Assembly (NCBI RefSeq): GCF_001424225.1
Contig: NZ_LMOR01000004.1
Span: 496,001-560,000 of the forward strand
Reading direction: 5' to 3'
DNA from: Microbacterium sp. Leaf151
GTDB taxonomy: Bacteria; Actinomycetota; Actinomycetes; Actinomycetales; Microbacteriaceae
Length of the DNA: 64,000 nucleotides
Translations under genes and position numbers: made by a program
Notes under the pieces: generated by a model
The model's database searches: none
Told to the model about the DNA's origin: nothing
Seen by the model: only the letters and a program-made list of their open reading frames with translations
Shown: in pieces, positions 8,212 to 16,196 of the stretch
Layout of the letters: each line of letters starts with the position of its first letter
Position numbering within the stretch: the stretch's first letter is position 1

Positions 8212-9572
8212 ACGCGCTCGAGTTCCTCTTCTCGCTCTCCTTCGTCTTCCTGGTGATGTTCCTCACCTACACGGCGCTGATCGTCGTCCCCTTCGTGCGC
8301 CGTCGCGGCGCCGTCGAGGGCGATCCCGCGGGGTTCGAGTGGCACGCGTTCATCCCCTGTCGAGACGAAGCGGCGGTGATCGCCGAGACGATCAGGAGGA
8401 CTCGCGAGCGCTTTCCGACGGTTCATCTGTGGATCATCGACGACGCCAGCACCGACGGCACGGGCGACATCGTCGCCGGCTTCGCCGACGCGGATCCCCT
8501 GGTGCACGCCGTGATCCGACGGCTTCCCGATGCCCGCACGGGCAAGGGGGCCGCCCTGAACGCCGCGTACGTCCGGTTAGCGGAGTGGCGGGAACTGCGC
8601 GGTGACCGCGGCGTCGAGGACGACCACACGATCGTGATCGTCCTCGACGCCGACGGGTCGCTCGCCGAGAACGCCCTCCGTCAGGCGGCCGGCCCCGCGG
8701 CGTTCGGCTCGCCCGACGTGGGAGCGACCCAGGTGGCCGTGCGCATGAGCAACCGAGACGACCCCGCCCCGGCCGCGGGGAAGAGCGGGTTCGGTCAGGC
8801 CTGGGCGCGGTATCTCATCCGCATGCAGGACATCGAATTCCGCACGACCATCGCGGCGATGCAGGTGCTTCGCATGCGGACGGTGTCGGTGGGGCTCGGC
8901 GGCAACGGGCAGTTCACCCGACTCAGCGCCCTGCGCGCCGCCTCCGCCGTGGAAGGCGTGCCCTGGGGCGACGCTCTGCTGGAGGACTACGAGGTGGGCC
9001 TTCGCATCATGCTCGCCGGCTACCGCACCGTGTACGCCCACGACACGTGGGTGTCGCAGGAGGCGCTGCCCTCCGCACGACGCCTGCTCACCCAGCGCAC
9101 CCGCTGGTGCCAGGGCGGCCTGCAGTGCGCTCGCTACCTGCCCAAGATCTACGCGTCCCGCACCTTCACCAACGCGGGGGCGTTGGAGGCGGCGTATTTC
9201 CTCGCCATCCCGTACATCCAGCTGATCGGGTTCGTGCTGTGGCCCACGGTCACCATCGCCATGGTCGTGTCCGGCGCGCTGTCGCCGGGCGGTCTGTTCG
9301 GCTGGCTGGCCGGCGCCACCTGGATCATCCCGCTGTGGATCCTCACCGGCATCCTCCCCTTCGCCCTCTGGCCGCTCGTGTACGTCACGCGCGAGGAACG
9401 GCATCCCCTCTGGCGTGCGGGGCTCTGGGGCCTGGGGTACTGGCTGTACATGTACCAGAGCTACATCTGCGTCGTGCGCGCCTTCGGCCGCATGATGACC
9501 GGGCGCCGGGGTTGGACCAAGACCCGCCGCAACGCCGAGGCCGGACGCCTGCTGCTGGCGGTGGAATCGTGA
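8208..9572 (+). CDS. membrane-bound family 2 glycosyltransferase
   Basis: A 454-residue processive-type GT2. An N-terminal membrane helix (residues about 5-28) is followed by the catalytic domain with FIPCRDEAAVIAETI, DDASTDGTGD, the nucleotide-sugar LDADGS motif, ALLEDYEVGLRIMLAGY as the general-base ED segment, and QRTRWCQGG as the QxxRW motif. Several C-terminal membrane helices follow (residues about 330-435). It would polymerise or transfer a sugar from a nucleotide donor at the cytoplasmic membrane. The GTG start overlaps the previous stop by 4 nt and its own stop overlaps the exosortase start. The pairing resembles glycosyltransferases encoded beside XrtG-type exosortases, so the product may decorate the sorted protein. 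Donor and acceptor are unknown. Confidence 0.88.
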   Translation: MNALEFLFSLSFVFLVMFLTYTALIVVPFVRRRGAVEGDPAGFEWHAFIPCRDEAAVIAETIRRTRERFPTVHLWIIDDASTDGTGDIVAGFADADPLVHAVIRRLPDARTGKGAALNAAYVRLAEWRELRGDRGVEDDHTIVIVLDADGSLAENALRQAAGPAAFGSPDVGATQVAVRMSNRDDPAPAAGKSGFGQAWARYLIRMQDIEFRTTIAAMQVLRMRTVSVGLGGNGQFTRLSALRAASAVEGVPWGDALLEDYEVGLRIMLAGYRTVYAHDTWVSQEALPSARRLLTQRTRWCQGGLQCARYLPKIYASRTFTNAGALEAAYFLAIPYIQLIGFVLWPTVTIAMVVSGALSPGGLFGWLAGATWIIPLWILTGILPFALWPLVYVTREERHPLWRAGLWGLGYWLYMYQSYICVVRAFGRMMTGRRGWTKTRRNAEAGRLLLAVES

Positions 9573-10225
9573 GCGTCGCTGTCACGCCGTTGCGGGCCCG
9601 CGGCGATCGGGCGAGCGCCCGTGATCGACGCGTCAGGATCGCCCGCCTGGCCACCGCGGGGGCGCTGGCGATCGCCGCGGCGGCCCTCATCGCGACGGAG
9701 GCGACGACACGCGCCGCCGAGGCGATCCTCGCGCGGGAGTTCATCGGCCTCGTCGCCCCCGGCCGCGCGGTCGCCGCCGGTCCCATCGTGTGGTTCGGCA
9801 TCGGCACCCCGGAGGTCACGGGCCTGGTGATCACCACCATGTGCTCGACCACCGTGCTCGCGGTTCCGCTGCTGCTGCTAGCCGTGGCGATTACGGGCAT
9901 CACCCGCGCTCCGACCGGCCGCGTCGGGATCGGGCTTCTCGTCGGACTCGGCATCGCGGTGTTCTGCAACATGGTCCGTTTCGCCTCCGCCGCCTGGGCG
10001 TACGGCGTGTACGGCCGTGAGGGGTTCGACCTCGTGCACCGCTACGTCGGGTCGTTGTTCGTCATCGTCGGCTTCGTCCTGGCGATCGTGCTGCTGCTGC
10101 GCATCTCGCTGCGCGAGTCGGGCCCGCGTCGGGCGGCCGCTCGTCCGACCGAGCCTTGGGCGACCGCTCCCCTCCCGGCTGCATCCCGCATACACGAATC
10201 CCGCCCGAACGAGGAGAGCAGCTGA
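9569..10225 (+). CDS. exosortase/archaeosortase-like membrane protease-transpeptidase
   Basis: A 218-residue polytopic protein with the exosortase triad in order: Cys in TTMCSTTVLAVPLLLL (about residue 93), Arg in FCNMVRFASAAWAYG (about 137), and His in FDLVHRYVGSLFVIVG (about 155), embedded in hydrophobic helices. By family knowledge such enzymes cleave a C-terminal sorting signal and transfer the protein to an acceptor. The probable substrate is the choice-of-anchor G protein three genes upstream. The GTG start overlaps the glycosyltransferase stop by 4 nt, and the stop overlaps the ATG of the epimerase gene. The exact exosortase subtype cannot be named from sequence alone; an actinobacterial-specific clade is likely. 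Confidence 0.75.
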   Translation: MSVAVTPLRARGDRASARDRRVRIARLATAGALAIAAAALIATEATTRAAEAILAREFIGLVAPGRAVAAGPIVWFGIGTPEVTGLVITTMCSTTVLAVPLLLLAVAITGITRAPTGRVGIGLLVGLGIAVFCNMVRFASAAWAYGVYGREGFDLVHRYVGSLFVIVGFVLAIVLLLRISLRESGPRRAAARPTEPWATAPLPAASRIHESRPNEESS

Positions 10226-11385
10226 TGACCCCTCCCTGGATCGACGTCGTATACGGCACACGGCCAGAGGCGATCAAGTGCGCCCCACTCGTCGCCGAAC
10301 TGCAGCGACGCGACGGCATCCGCACGACCGTCACCGTCACCGGCCAGCACCGCGAGATGGTCGCCGAGATCAACGCGTCGTTCGGCATCCGCCCCGACGC
10401 CGACCTCGACGTGTTCCGCCGCGGCGCCGCCCTCGCCGAGACGACATCGACGATCTTCGCCGCCCTCTCGGCCCGCTGGGCGAACGGAGCACCGGATGCC
10501 GTGGTGGTGCAGGGCGACACCGCCAGTGCCGCGCTCGCGGCGGTCGCGGCCTATTACGCCGGCGCCCGCGTCATCCATCTCGAAGCGGGCCTGCGATCGG
10601 GCGATCTGCGCTCCCCCTTCCCGGAGGAGGGCAACCGCCGCCTGATCGCCCCGCTGGCATCGCTCCATCTGGCACCGACGGAGGCCGCGCAGCGGAACCT
10701 GCTGTCCGAGGGCATCCGCCCCGACGACATCGTCGTCACGGGCAACACCGGCATCGATGCCCTGCACCGCCAGAAGACGCACCCGCAGCGCTTCGACGAC
10801 CCCGCGATGGAGGAGATCGCCGTGGGCGCGGAACGCGTCGTGCTGGTCACGGTGCACCGGCGCGAGTCGTGGGGCGGGCCGCTCGCGCGTATCGCCTCGG
10901 GCGTCGCCGAGGTCGTCTCCGCGCGTCCCGACGTGGTGGCGGTGCTCCCCCTGCACCCCAATCCGCAGGTGCGCGCCGAGGTGCGCGCGGCCGTCGGTGG
11001 GACGGAGCGGGTCGTGCTGTGCGAGCCCCTCCCCTACGCGCAGTTCGGGCGGATGCTGGCGCGGGCCTACTGCACCGTGACCGATTCGGGCGGGGTACAG
11101 GAGGAGGCGCCGGCGCTCGGCGTCCCGGCCCTCGTGGTGCGCGAGACCACCGAGCGCGGCGAGGGCGTCGCCGCGGGGGCGGCGCGGCTGATCGGCACGC
11201 GCCGCGAGGCGGTCGTGGCGGAGCTCTCCGGCCTGCTCGACGACCCGTCCCTGCACGCCCGGATGTCGCGAGCGCAGAACCTCTACGGCGACGGTCGCGC
11301 CGCGCCGCGGGCGGTCGACGCGATCGAAAGGCTGCTGGGGGTGTCGTCGCGGGTCGCGCCGCAACTCGCCGGCGTCGGCTTGTAG
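10225..11385 (+). CDS. wecB: UDP-N-acetylglucosamine 2-epimerase (non-hydrolysing)
   Basis: A 386-residue enzyme that interconverts UDP-GlcNAc and UDP-ManNAc in the cytosol. Motifs in order are GTRPEAIKCAPL, VQGDTASA, HLEAGLRSGDLRSPFPEEGN, VTGNTGIDAL, VTVHRRESWG, LHPNPQVR and VTDSGGVQEEAPALGVPALV. Length is normal for the family. The ATG overlaps the exosortase stop (TGATG) and GAGGAGAGCAG provides a strong ribosome binding site. Ending the exosortase run, it probably supplies a ManNAc-type donor for the GT2 enzyme, implying that the locus builds or attaches a ManNAc-containing glycan. The pathway link is inferred from gene order. Confidence 0.92.
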   Translation: MTPPWIDVVYGTRPEAIKCAPLVAELQRRDGIRTTVTVTGQHREMVAEINASFGIRPDADLDVFRRGAALAETTSTIFAALSARWANGAPDAVVVQGDTASAALAAVAAYYAGARVIHLEAGLRSGDLRSPFPEEGNRRLIAPLASLHLAPTEAAQRNLLSEGIRPDDIVVTGNTGIDALHRQKTHPQRFDDPAMEEIAVGAERVVLVTVHRRESWGGPLARIASGVAEVVSARPDVVAVLPLHPNPQVRAEVRAAVGGTERVVLCEPLPYAQFGRMLARAYCTVTDSGGVQEEAPALGVPALVVRETTERGEGVAAGAARLIGTRREAVVAELSGLLDDPSLHARMSRAQNLYGDGRAAPRAVDAIERLLGVSSRVAPQLAGVGL

Positions 11386-11417
11386 TCCGGGGCGTCGTTG
11401 CAGCGGTGCGCGGCGGT

Positions 11418-11468
11418 GCGTCGTGCGGTCACCGGGCGTCGTGCGGTCACCGGGCGTCGTGCGGTCAC
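11418..11468 (+). repeat. 18-bp tandem repeat, 2.8 copies
   Basis: The unit GCGTCGTGCGGTCACCGG occurs perfectly at 11418-11435 and 11436-11453, then truncated at 11454-11468. It lies just upstream of the first 59-bp palindrome, in the gap after the epimerase gene. Confidence 0.85.
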
Positions 11469-11494
11469 GTCGAAACCGAAAGCAGCGTCTCGAC

Positions 11495-11553
11495 GGGGCA
11501 CGTAATGTGCAACGGGGCGTCCGATAATCGCCCCACTGCACATTCTCGACCCC
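11495..11553 (+). repeat. 59-bp palindromic repeat, copy 1
   Basis: GGGGCACGTAATGTGCA on the left is mirrored on the right by TGCACATTCTCGACCCC, with inner GGGGCG/CGCCCC arms. It is the most diverged of five copies, all exactly 59 bp long. It follows the epimerase gene. Confidence 0.8.
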
Positions 11554-11661
11554 AGTGACGCTCGCGGCATCCTTCCTCCCCCGCACCGATCGAGCCCGAT
11601 TCGTCCACGGGAACCGCGCGAGCCGCAATGACCGGAGGGGGCTTGGCGTCATCGTGGACGG

Positions 11662-12621
11662 ATGCCGACGGAACTCACGCTGCCGCTCATCCGCCGCACC
11701 CAGCTCGACGATCTCGGATGGGGTTCCCGACGCGTGCGCCGCGAACTCGACGCGGGGAACCTCGCCGTCGTCCGGCGTGGCGTGTACGCCCGCGCAGCCG
11801 ACCTCGTGCGGCTCACCAGCACGGAGCAGAAGATCGTGCTGCGTGCTCGTGCGCTCGCGCTCGTCAGTCGTTCGCAGCCCACATTCTGCGGCATGACCGC
11901 TGCTGCGATACAGGGACTCCCCTGCGTGCGAGACGACGGAAGGCTCCACGTGCTCACCGCAGAGGATCGCCCCGGCGCGGCCGCGGACGTCGTGCGGCAT
12001 CGCGACCTCCACGAGCGGAGCGCGGAAGAAGTGAACGGCCTACTGTGCACGCCCCTTGCCCGGACGGTCGCCGATGTCGCGAGGAACGATGCTCGGGACG
12101 CCGCGCTCAGCGTCGCCGACGCAGCGCTCAGGCGATACGCGTTCGAGCCGCCAGGAGCCTACGACGTGGAGGCCGCGTCGCGGTTTCGACAGGACGCCCT
12201 CGACTGGACGGCGCGGGCGACCCGGAACCGACGCACGGCGGAGCGGATCCTCCACCTCGCAGACGGTCGCGCCCAGCTCCCGGGCGAGAGCGTCAGCCGC
12301 TTGCGACTGCTCGATCTCGGCTTCGCCTCACCGTCTCTTCAGGTTCCCGTGGCCGCGCCGCACGGCGCGACGTTCTGGATCGACTTCGGGTTGGACGACG
12401 TGGGAGCGTGGGGAGAATTCGACGGGAAGGCGAAGTACCGGGATCTCGCCGAGGCGGCCGGCCAATCGGCGTTCGAGGTCGTCGATCGCGAGAAGCAGCG
12501 GGAGGACTGGATTCGCGGCACGACGAACAGGCGCTTCGCCCGATGGGGCTGGGACGACCTCCGCGACGCCGCCACCCTCGGCCGGCGCCTCCGCGCGTTC
12601 GGAATCGAGCCCCCGCGCTGA
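11662..12621 (+). CDS. AbiEi-like / endonuclease-fold protein of unknown function
   Basis: A 319-residue protein. The N-terminus (residues about 1-50, RRTQLDDLGWGSRRVRREL then VVRRGVYA) resembles the AbiEi-type winged-helix antitoxin domain. The C-terminal half contains PHGATFWIDFGLDDVGAWGE followed by DGKAKY, DREKQREDWIRG and RFARWGWDDL, which recall the DUF559/Vsr-like restriction-endonuclease fold (D...E.DG.....K pattern). Such two-part proteins are common in actinobacteria, often without a cognate toxin, and no AbiEii-like nucleotidyltransferase is present here. The ATG at 11662 has CATCGT 6 nt upstream, consistent with leaderless expression. It is flanked on both sides by palindromic repeats. 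Function is unproven. Confidence 0.7.
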   Translation: MPTELTLPLIRRTQLDDLGWGSRRVRRELDAGNLAVVRRGVYARAADLVRLTSTEQKIVLRARALALVSRSQPTFCGMTAAAIQGLPCVRDDGRLHVLTAEDRPGAAADVVRHRDLHERSAEEVNGLLCTPLARTVADVARNDARDAALSVADAALRRYAFEPPGAYDVEAASRFRQDALDWTARATRNRRTAERILHLADGRAQLPGESVSRLRLLDLGFASPSLQVPVAAPHGATFWIDFGLDDVGAWGEFDGKAKYRDLAEAAGQSAFEVVDREKQREDWIRGTTNRRFARWGWDDLRDAATLGRRLRAFGIEPPR

Positions 12622-12796
12622 TGGCGCCCACTCCGCTCCGCCCCCACGCCCGCATCGACGGCGTCCGCTCAACGCCGCGCCCGCTCGACGCCACCGCCGC
12701 GCCAGCGCCGCGATCCGCGGCCTCCGCCGACGACCCCACACCCGGGCTCCCCTTGCCGGAGCCGCCAATCACGGCATCCGCCGACGACCCCACACC

Positions 12797-12855
12797 GGGG
12801 CGCCGAATGTGCACCGCGGCGTCCAGAACCCGCCCCGCTGCACATTTCACGCCCC
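12797..12855 (+). repeat. 59-bp palindromic repeat, copy 2
   Basis: Left arm GGGGCGCCGAATGTGCA, inner CGGCGTCC / CGCCCCG, right arm TGCACATTTCACGCCCC. Confidence 0.85.
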
Positions 12856-12998
12856 GAAGCGCAATCTCCGCCCCGATGCCCAGCCCGCGTCAACCGCGCC
12901 CGCTCAGCGCCGCGCCGCTCGACGCCCCGCCCGCTCGACACCACCGCCGCGCCGGCGCCTCAATTCTCCGCATCCGCATCCGCCAACGACCCCGCACC

Positions 12999-13057
12999 GG
13001 GGCACCAAATGTGCACCGGGGCGTCCAGAACTCGCCCCGCTGCACATTTCACGCCCC
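12999..13057 (+). repeat. 59-bp palindromic repeat, copy 3
   Basis: Left arm GGGGCACCAAATGTGCA, inner GGGGCG / CGCCCC, right arm TGCACATTTCACGCCCC identical to copies 2 and 4. Confidence 0.85.
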
Positions 13058-13177
13058 GAAGCGCAATCTCCGCCCCGACGCCGCGCCCGCGTCGACCACG
13101 CCCGCCCGGCGCCACACCCGCGTCCATCGAGCCCACTCGGCGCCGCGATCCGCGGCATCCGCCCGCGACCCCGCACT

Positions 13178-13236
13178 GGGGCGCCGAATGTGCACTGGGG
13201 CGTGCGACACCCGCCCCGTTGCACATTTCACGCCCC
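13178..13236 (+). repeat. 59-bp palindromic repeat, copy 4
   Basis: Left arm GGGGCGCCGAATGTGCA, inner GGGGCG / CGCCCC, right arm TGCACATTTCACGCCCC. Confidence 0.85.
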
Positions 13237-13316
13237 GCGAAGCAAACCCCGCCCGCGAAGCAAGCCCCCGCCCCGCCCATCCGGCGACAGCGGGGCGAAC
13301 ACCCGCGCAGCCGGCG

Positions 13317-15245
13317 TCAGCCGTCGATCACCGCGACCAGCTCATCCAGGAACGCCGGGAACGACGTCGCCCGGCGGACGATCCGTTGCACGCTGTCGCG
13401 CTCGCTGAACACCTCGACGAACTGTTCGAACACCGTCTGGAAGGCCTCGCGGTCGGTCTCGCTGAAGGCCACGAGCGCCACCACCTGCACGCGTCCCTCG
13501 CCCCACGTGATTGAGGGATCGGCGATGCCGATCGCGATGCGCGTCTTGGTCGCGGTCATTCCCATCGCGTGCGGCACGGCGAGCGCGTCGGTGAACGCCG
13601 TGGACGAGATCGACTCACGCTCCACCGCTCGCGCCACGTAGGCCTCGTCGATGACGCCCTGCTCGACCAGCAGCCCGCCCAGACGCCGGATGACGCCGGC
13701 CTCGCCGTCGGTGGCATCCAGTCCCCGCACGAACGCCTCGGGCGCGAAGTAGCGCTCGAGTTCGGCTCGCAGACGCGCCAGGCGTCGCCCGCGGCGGATG
13801 CGGCCGGCCGCGGCCTGTACCCGCTCGACGTCGGCGTCGGTGAGGAACGGCTGGATCCGCACGAAGCGGTCGCCCGGGCGCGGCGGGTCGATCGTGGTGA
13901 GGACGAGGTCGGTGTCGATGGCATCCCAGGCAGGGTCGATGCGCGTCTCGACGCCCACGACCTCGATCGCCTGCCCGAGCGAGCGGTCCACGCTCGAGCG
14001 CAGCAGTTCCTGCATCTCGTAGTACCCGGGGCACACGATGGTCGCCGTCAGCAGCTGGTCGGCCCGGCGACTGCGTTCGAGCCGCCCGCCGACGTGCATG
14101 GCGATATAGGCGATCTCGTCGTCGAGGATCGGGATGCCGAGGCCGTCCTGCAGCCCCTTGGCGATGTAGACGGCGACCTCGAAGATCATCGGATACGTCG
14201 ACTTGAGTGATCGCGTGAGTGGATTGCGCGACCACGCCTGCTCCCGCGCCCGCGCGAGGAGGTTCTGCACGTGCAACGCCAGGCGCAGGATGAAGTCGTC
14301 GTGGGCGATGTCGACGAGGAACTCGGATGCCGCGTTCTCGACGACCCGGCGCACGGCGACCTCCACCGTCGGGTCGAGGCGCGCGCGCACGTCGTCGCCG
14401 CCCGGGGAGCCGGGGGCGACGATGCGGGTGAGCACGAGGGTGGCGAGGTGGCGCAGGTCACCGGAGCCGAGCTGCACGCCGATGTGTTTGAGGGTGAGGC
14501 GGTCGAGCAGCGTCACGACGGCCGCCGCGGCGTCGGAGGAGTCGCCGCCCGGAGAGCCGAGGGCGCGGTCGCGGGTGGTGCGGTCGGCGGCGATGGCGAT
14601 GTGCATGACCACGTCGCCGATGCCGATCTCGTTGACGTAGTAGCCCAGGGCCCCGAGTTCGGCCACCAGCTCGGCCTTGAACGGCCCGAAGGCGCGTGCG
14701 CCGACCGAGCGCTCCCCGAGCGTCCGCCGCAACGCATCGAGGTCGAACAGGCCGGCATCCATCTCGTCGTGCGCGAGCTTGGACAGCAGGCGCCGTTGTG
14801 CGACCTCGGTCCCCCGCAGGCGGGCGGTGGATGCCGAACGCTCGAGCGTCAGCTCGGTCCCGCCGAGCAGTCCCCGCACGCGCGACAGGTCGGCCTCGAG
14901 GGTGGCGGGGCTGACGTGCAGCGAGTCGGCGGTGTCGAACACGTCGATGCCGTCGGCGGCATCGAGCAGACGGCGCACGAGCGTGTGCAGGCGGTCGCGC
15001 GGGGTGCCCGCGTCGGACCCGGTGATGGTGCGCAGGGCGGCGGCCGCGTTGCTTCCGGCGCGATACCCCTGCGGACCCGATTCGATCGCCGCGCCCCCGG
15101 GGACGCGGGCGTTGACGGCCGTGACGTAGGAGCGGACGCTGCGCGGAGTCACCCCGAGAGCGTCGGCGAGCGACGCCGCCGTCGACCACTCCGCATCGCG
15201 CAGCAGAAGTGCCACGAGGCGGTCTTGGCGAGTCTTCGTCGTCAC
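13317..15245 (-). CDS. BglG/MtlR-type PRD-containing transcriptional regulator with EIIA domain
   Basis: A 642-residue PTS-controlled regulator. It starts with a DeoR/Mga-like helix-turn-helix (RQDRLVALLLRDAEW, then ADALGVTPRSVRSYV), so it should bind DNA rather than RNA. Two PTS regulation domains follow (residues about 190-400), then a GatB-like EIIB segment (LLTATIVCPGYYEMQELL) and a C-terminal EIIA domain (about 500-640) with the phosphorylatable His in ALAVPHAMGM. GTG at 15245 follows GGAGGA by 6 nt; the open frame extends further upstream without a better site. It is divergent from the mannitol PTS operon and is its probable activator, responding to phosphorylation by HPr and EII proteins. 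Confidence 0.88.
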   Translation of the reverse strand: MTTKTRQDRLVALLLRDAEWSTAASLADALGVTPRSVRSYVTAVNARVPGGAAIESGPQGYRAGSNAAAALRTITGSDAGTPRDRLHTLVRRLLDAADGIDVFDTADSLHVSPATLEADLSRVRGLLGGTELTLERSASTARLRGTEVAQRRLLSKLAHDEMDAGLFDLDALRRTLGERSVGARAFGPFKAELVAELGALGYYVNEIGIGDVVMHIAIAADRTTRDRALGSPGGDSSDAAAAVVTLLDRLTLKHIGVQLGSGDLRHLATLVLTRIVAPGSPGGDDVRARLDPTVEVAVRRVVENAASEFLVDIAHDDFILRLALHVQNLLARAREQAWSRNPLTRSLKSTYPMIFEVAVYIAKGLQDGLGIPILDDEIAYIAMHVGGRLERSRRADQLLTATIVCPGYYEMQELLRSSVDRSLGQAIEVVGVETRIDPAWDAIDTDLVLTTIDPPRPGDRFVRIQPFLTDADVERVQAAAGRIRRGRRLARLRAELERYFAPEAFVRGLDATDGEAGVIRRLGGLLVEQGVIDEAYVARAVERESISSTAFTDALAVPHAMGMTATKTRIAIGIADPSITWGEGRVQVVALVAFSETDREAFQTVFEQFVEVFSERDSVQRIVRRATSFPAFLDELVAVIDG

Positions 15246-15340
15246 GATCCGTCCTCCGCACCGCCCCGGCGGGCCGCGTCCCCTCCATCCAACCACGCGT
15301 GCGCCACAGCGGGGCGGGGCCCGCCCCGCCCGTCACGACC

Positions 15341-15426
15341 GCGCGCGCCCGCGGCGCGGAAGGAAACCGTCGTCGCGATCGCACGCGCGCCCGCGGCGCG
15401 GGACGAGACCCGTCGTCGCGCTCGCG
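15341..15426 (+). repeat. tandem duplication of about 43 bp in the mtlR-PTS intergenic region
   Basis: Two imperfect units, 15341-15382 and 15383-15426, share CGCGCGCCCGCGGCGCGG and CCGTCGTCGCG. A short GC-rich inverted repeat (GGGGCGGGG / CCCGCCCCG) lies just upstream near 15311-15330. Confidence 0.65.
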
Positions 15427-15508
15427 CGTGCGCGGCACCTCACCGCGCGGTGCGCCGGAACAGATCGCGATCCCCATCCCTATTCCGGGGGGTGGGAAAC
15501 GAACCTGG

Positions 15509-15537
15509 TTGTCGGCTGGGAACGAGGTGCAGACAAT
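15509..15537 (+). promoter_or_regulatory. probable promoter/operator of the mannitol PTS operon
   Basis: TTGTCG (15509-15514) and GACAAT (15532-15537) are separated by 17 nt and each match 4 of 6 bases of sigma-70 -35/-10 elements. TTGTC/GACAA also forms an inverted repeat, a form compatible with MtlR-type operators. Direct repeats of TGGGAA with ACGA (from 15493 and 15517) flank it. The resulting leader before the ATG at 15560 would be short. Confidence 0.45.
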
Positions 15538-15559
15538 CGTGAGGGAGAAAGGCCGGTCG

Positions 15560-15886
15560 ATGAGGATCCTCGTGGTGTGTGGAGCGGGTGCGTCAAGCAC
15601 GTTCGTCGCGCAGCGCGTGCGCCGTGCTGCACTCGAACGCGGACTCGACCACTCCGCGTCGGCGGGAACGTCGCGTTCTCTGCCGATCGACCTCGACACC
15701 GCCGACATCGTGCTCGTGGGGCCCCACCTCGCCGCCGACATCGACCGCATCCGAGACGCCGCCGCGGCTCGGAGCGTCACCGTCGTCCTGCTCCCCGACG
15801 ACGTCTTCGCCGACGTCACCGGCACCCGAACCCTCGCCCTGGTCGAAGAGGCGCTGCGCGTCCGCCAGCCCGCGGACACGATCTGA
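15560..15886 (+). CDS. PTS lactose/cellobiose-type EIIB-like protein
   Basis: A 108-residue cytosolic protein of the lactose/chitobiose EIIB fold. The phosphocysteine P-loop is at the N-terminus (VVCGAGASSTFVAQRVRRAA, Cys8). VLVGPHL and VVLLPDDVF are the following strands. Length is typical. No matching lactose-type IIA or IIC is encoded nearby, so it is an orphan EIIB at the head of the ptsH-ptsI-mannitol operon. It might accept phosphate from a remote IIA, or signal to the divergent PRD regulator; both are inference. ATG at 15560 follows GAGAAAGG. Confidence 0.82.
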   Translation: MRILVVCGAGASSTFVAQRVRRAALERGLDHSASAGTSRSLPIDLDTADIVLVGPHLAADIDRIRDAAAARSVTVVLLPDDVFADVTGTRTLALVEEALRVRQPADTI

Positions 15887-15905
15887 GATCGACGGAAAGG
15901 ACCCC

Positions 15906-16181
15906 ATGCCGCACCTGACCCGCACCGTCCGCATCGGATCGTCGCACGGCCTGCACGCCCGTCCGGCGAAGCTCTTCGCGCAGGCGGCCAAGCAGTCCGG
16001 CATCCCCGTGACCATCGCGAAGGACGCGGGTAAGCCGATCAACGCGGCCAGCATCCTCGGCATCATCGCCCTGGGCCTAGAGTACGGCGACTACGTCACC
16101 CTCACCGCCGACGGCGCGAACGCCGAAGCCACGATCGACCGCCTCAGCGAACTGCTGACCACCGACCACGACGCCGAGTAA
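15906..16181 (+). CDS. ptsH: phosphocarrier protein HPr
   Basis: A 91-residue HPr. The phosphoacceptor His is in SSHGLHARPAKLF (His17) and the regulatory serine is in NAASILGIIALGLEYGD. It carries phosphate from enzyme I to the EII proteins. It sits between the orphan EIIB and ptsI, so the general PTS components are expressed with the mannitol genes. ATG at 15906 follows GGAAAGGA. Confidence 0.95.
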   Translation: MPHLTRTVRIGSSHGLHARPAKLFAQAAKQSGIPVTIAKDAGKPINAASILGIIALGLEYGDYVTLTADGANAEATIDRLSELLTTDHDAE

Positions 16182-16196
16182 AGGAAGCACAGGAAC

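Larger units (their letters stand above)
12622..13316. repeat. repeat-rich 695-bp gap holding three 59-bp palindromes in larger direct repeats
   Basis: No convincing gene is seen between the convergent AbiEi-like and BglG-type genes. The region contains three 59-bp palindromes (12797, 12999, 13178) separated by 202 and 179 bp. Matching flanks, such as ATCCGCCGACGACCCC before and AAGCGCAATCTCCGCCCCGA after, show that larger imperfect units of about 180-200 bp were duplicated. All reading frames give Pro/Arg/Ala-rich low-complexity products. Confidence 0.85.

Noticed and set aside
12797..13236. CRISPR-like appearance of three evenly spaced repeats
   Set aside because: Repeats are long palindromes of 59 bp, spacers are 100-150 bp and themselves related, and no cas gene is present.
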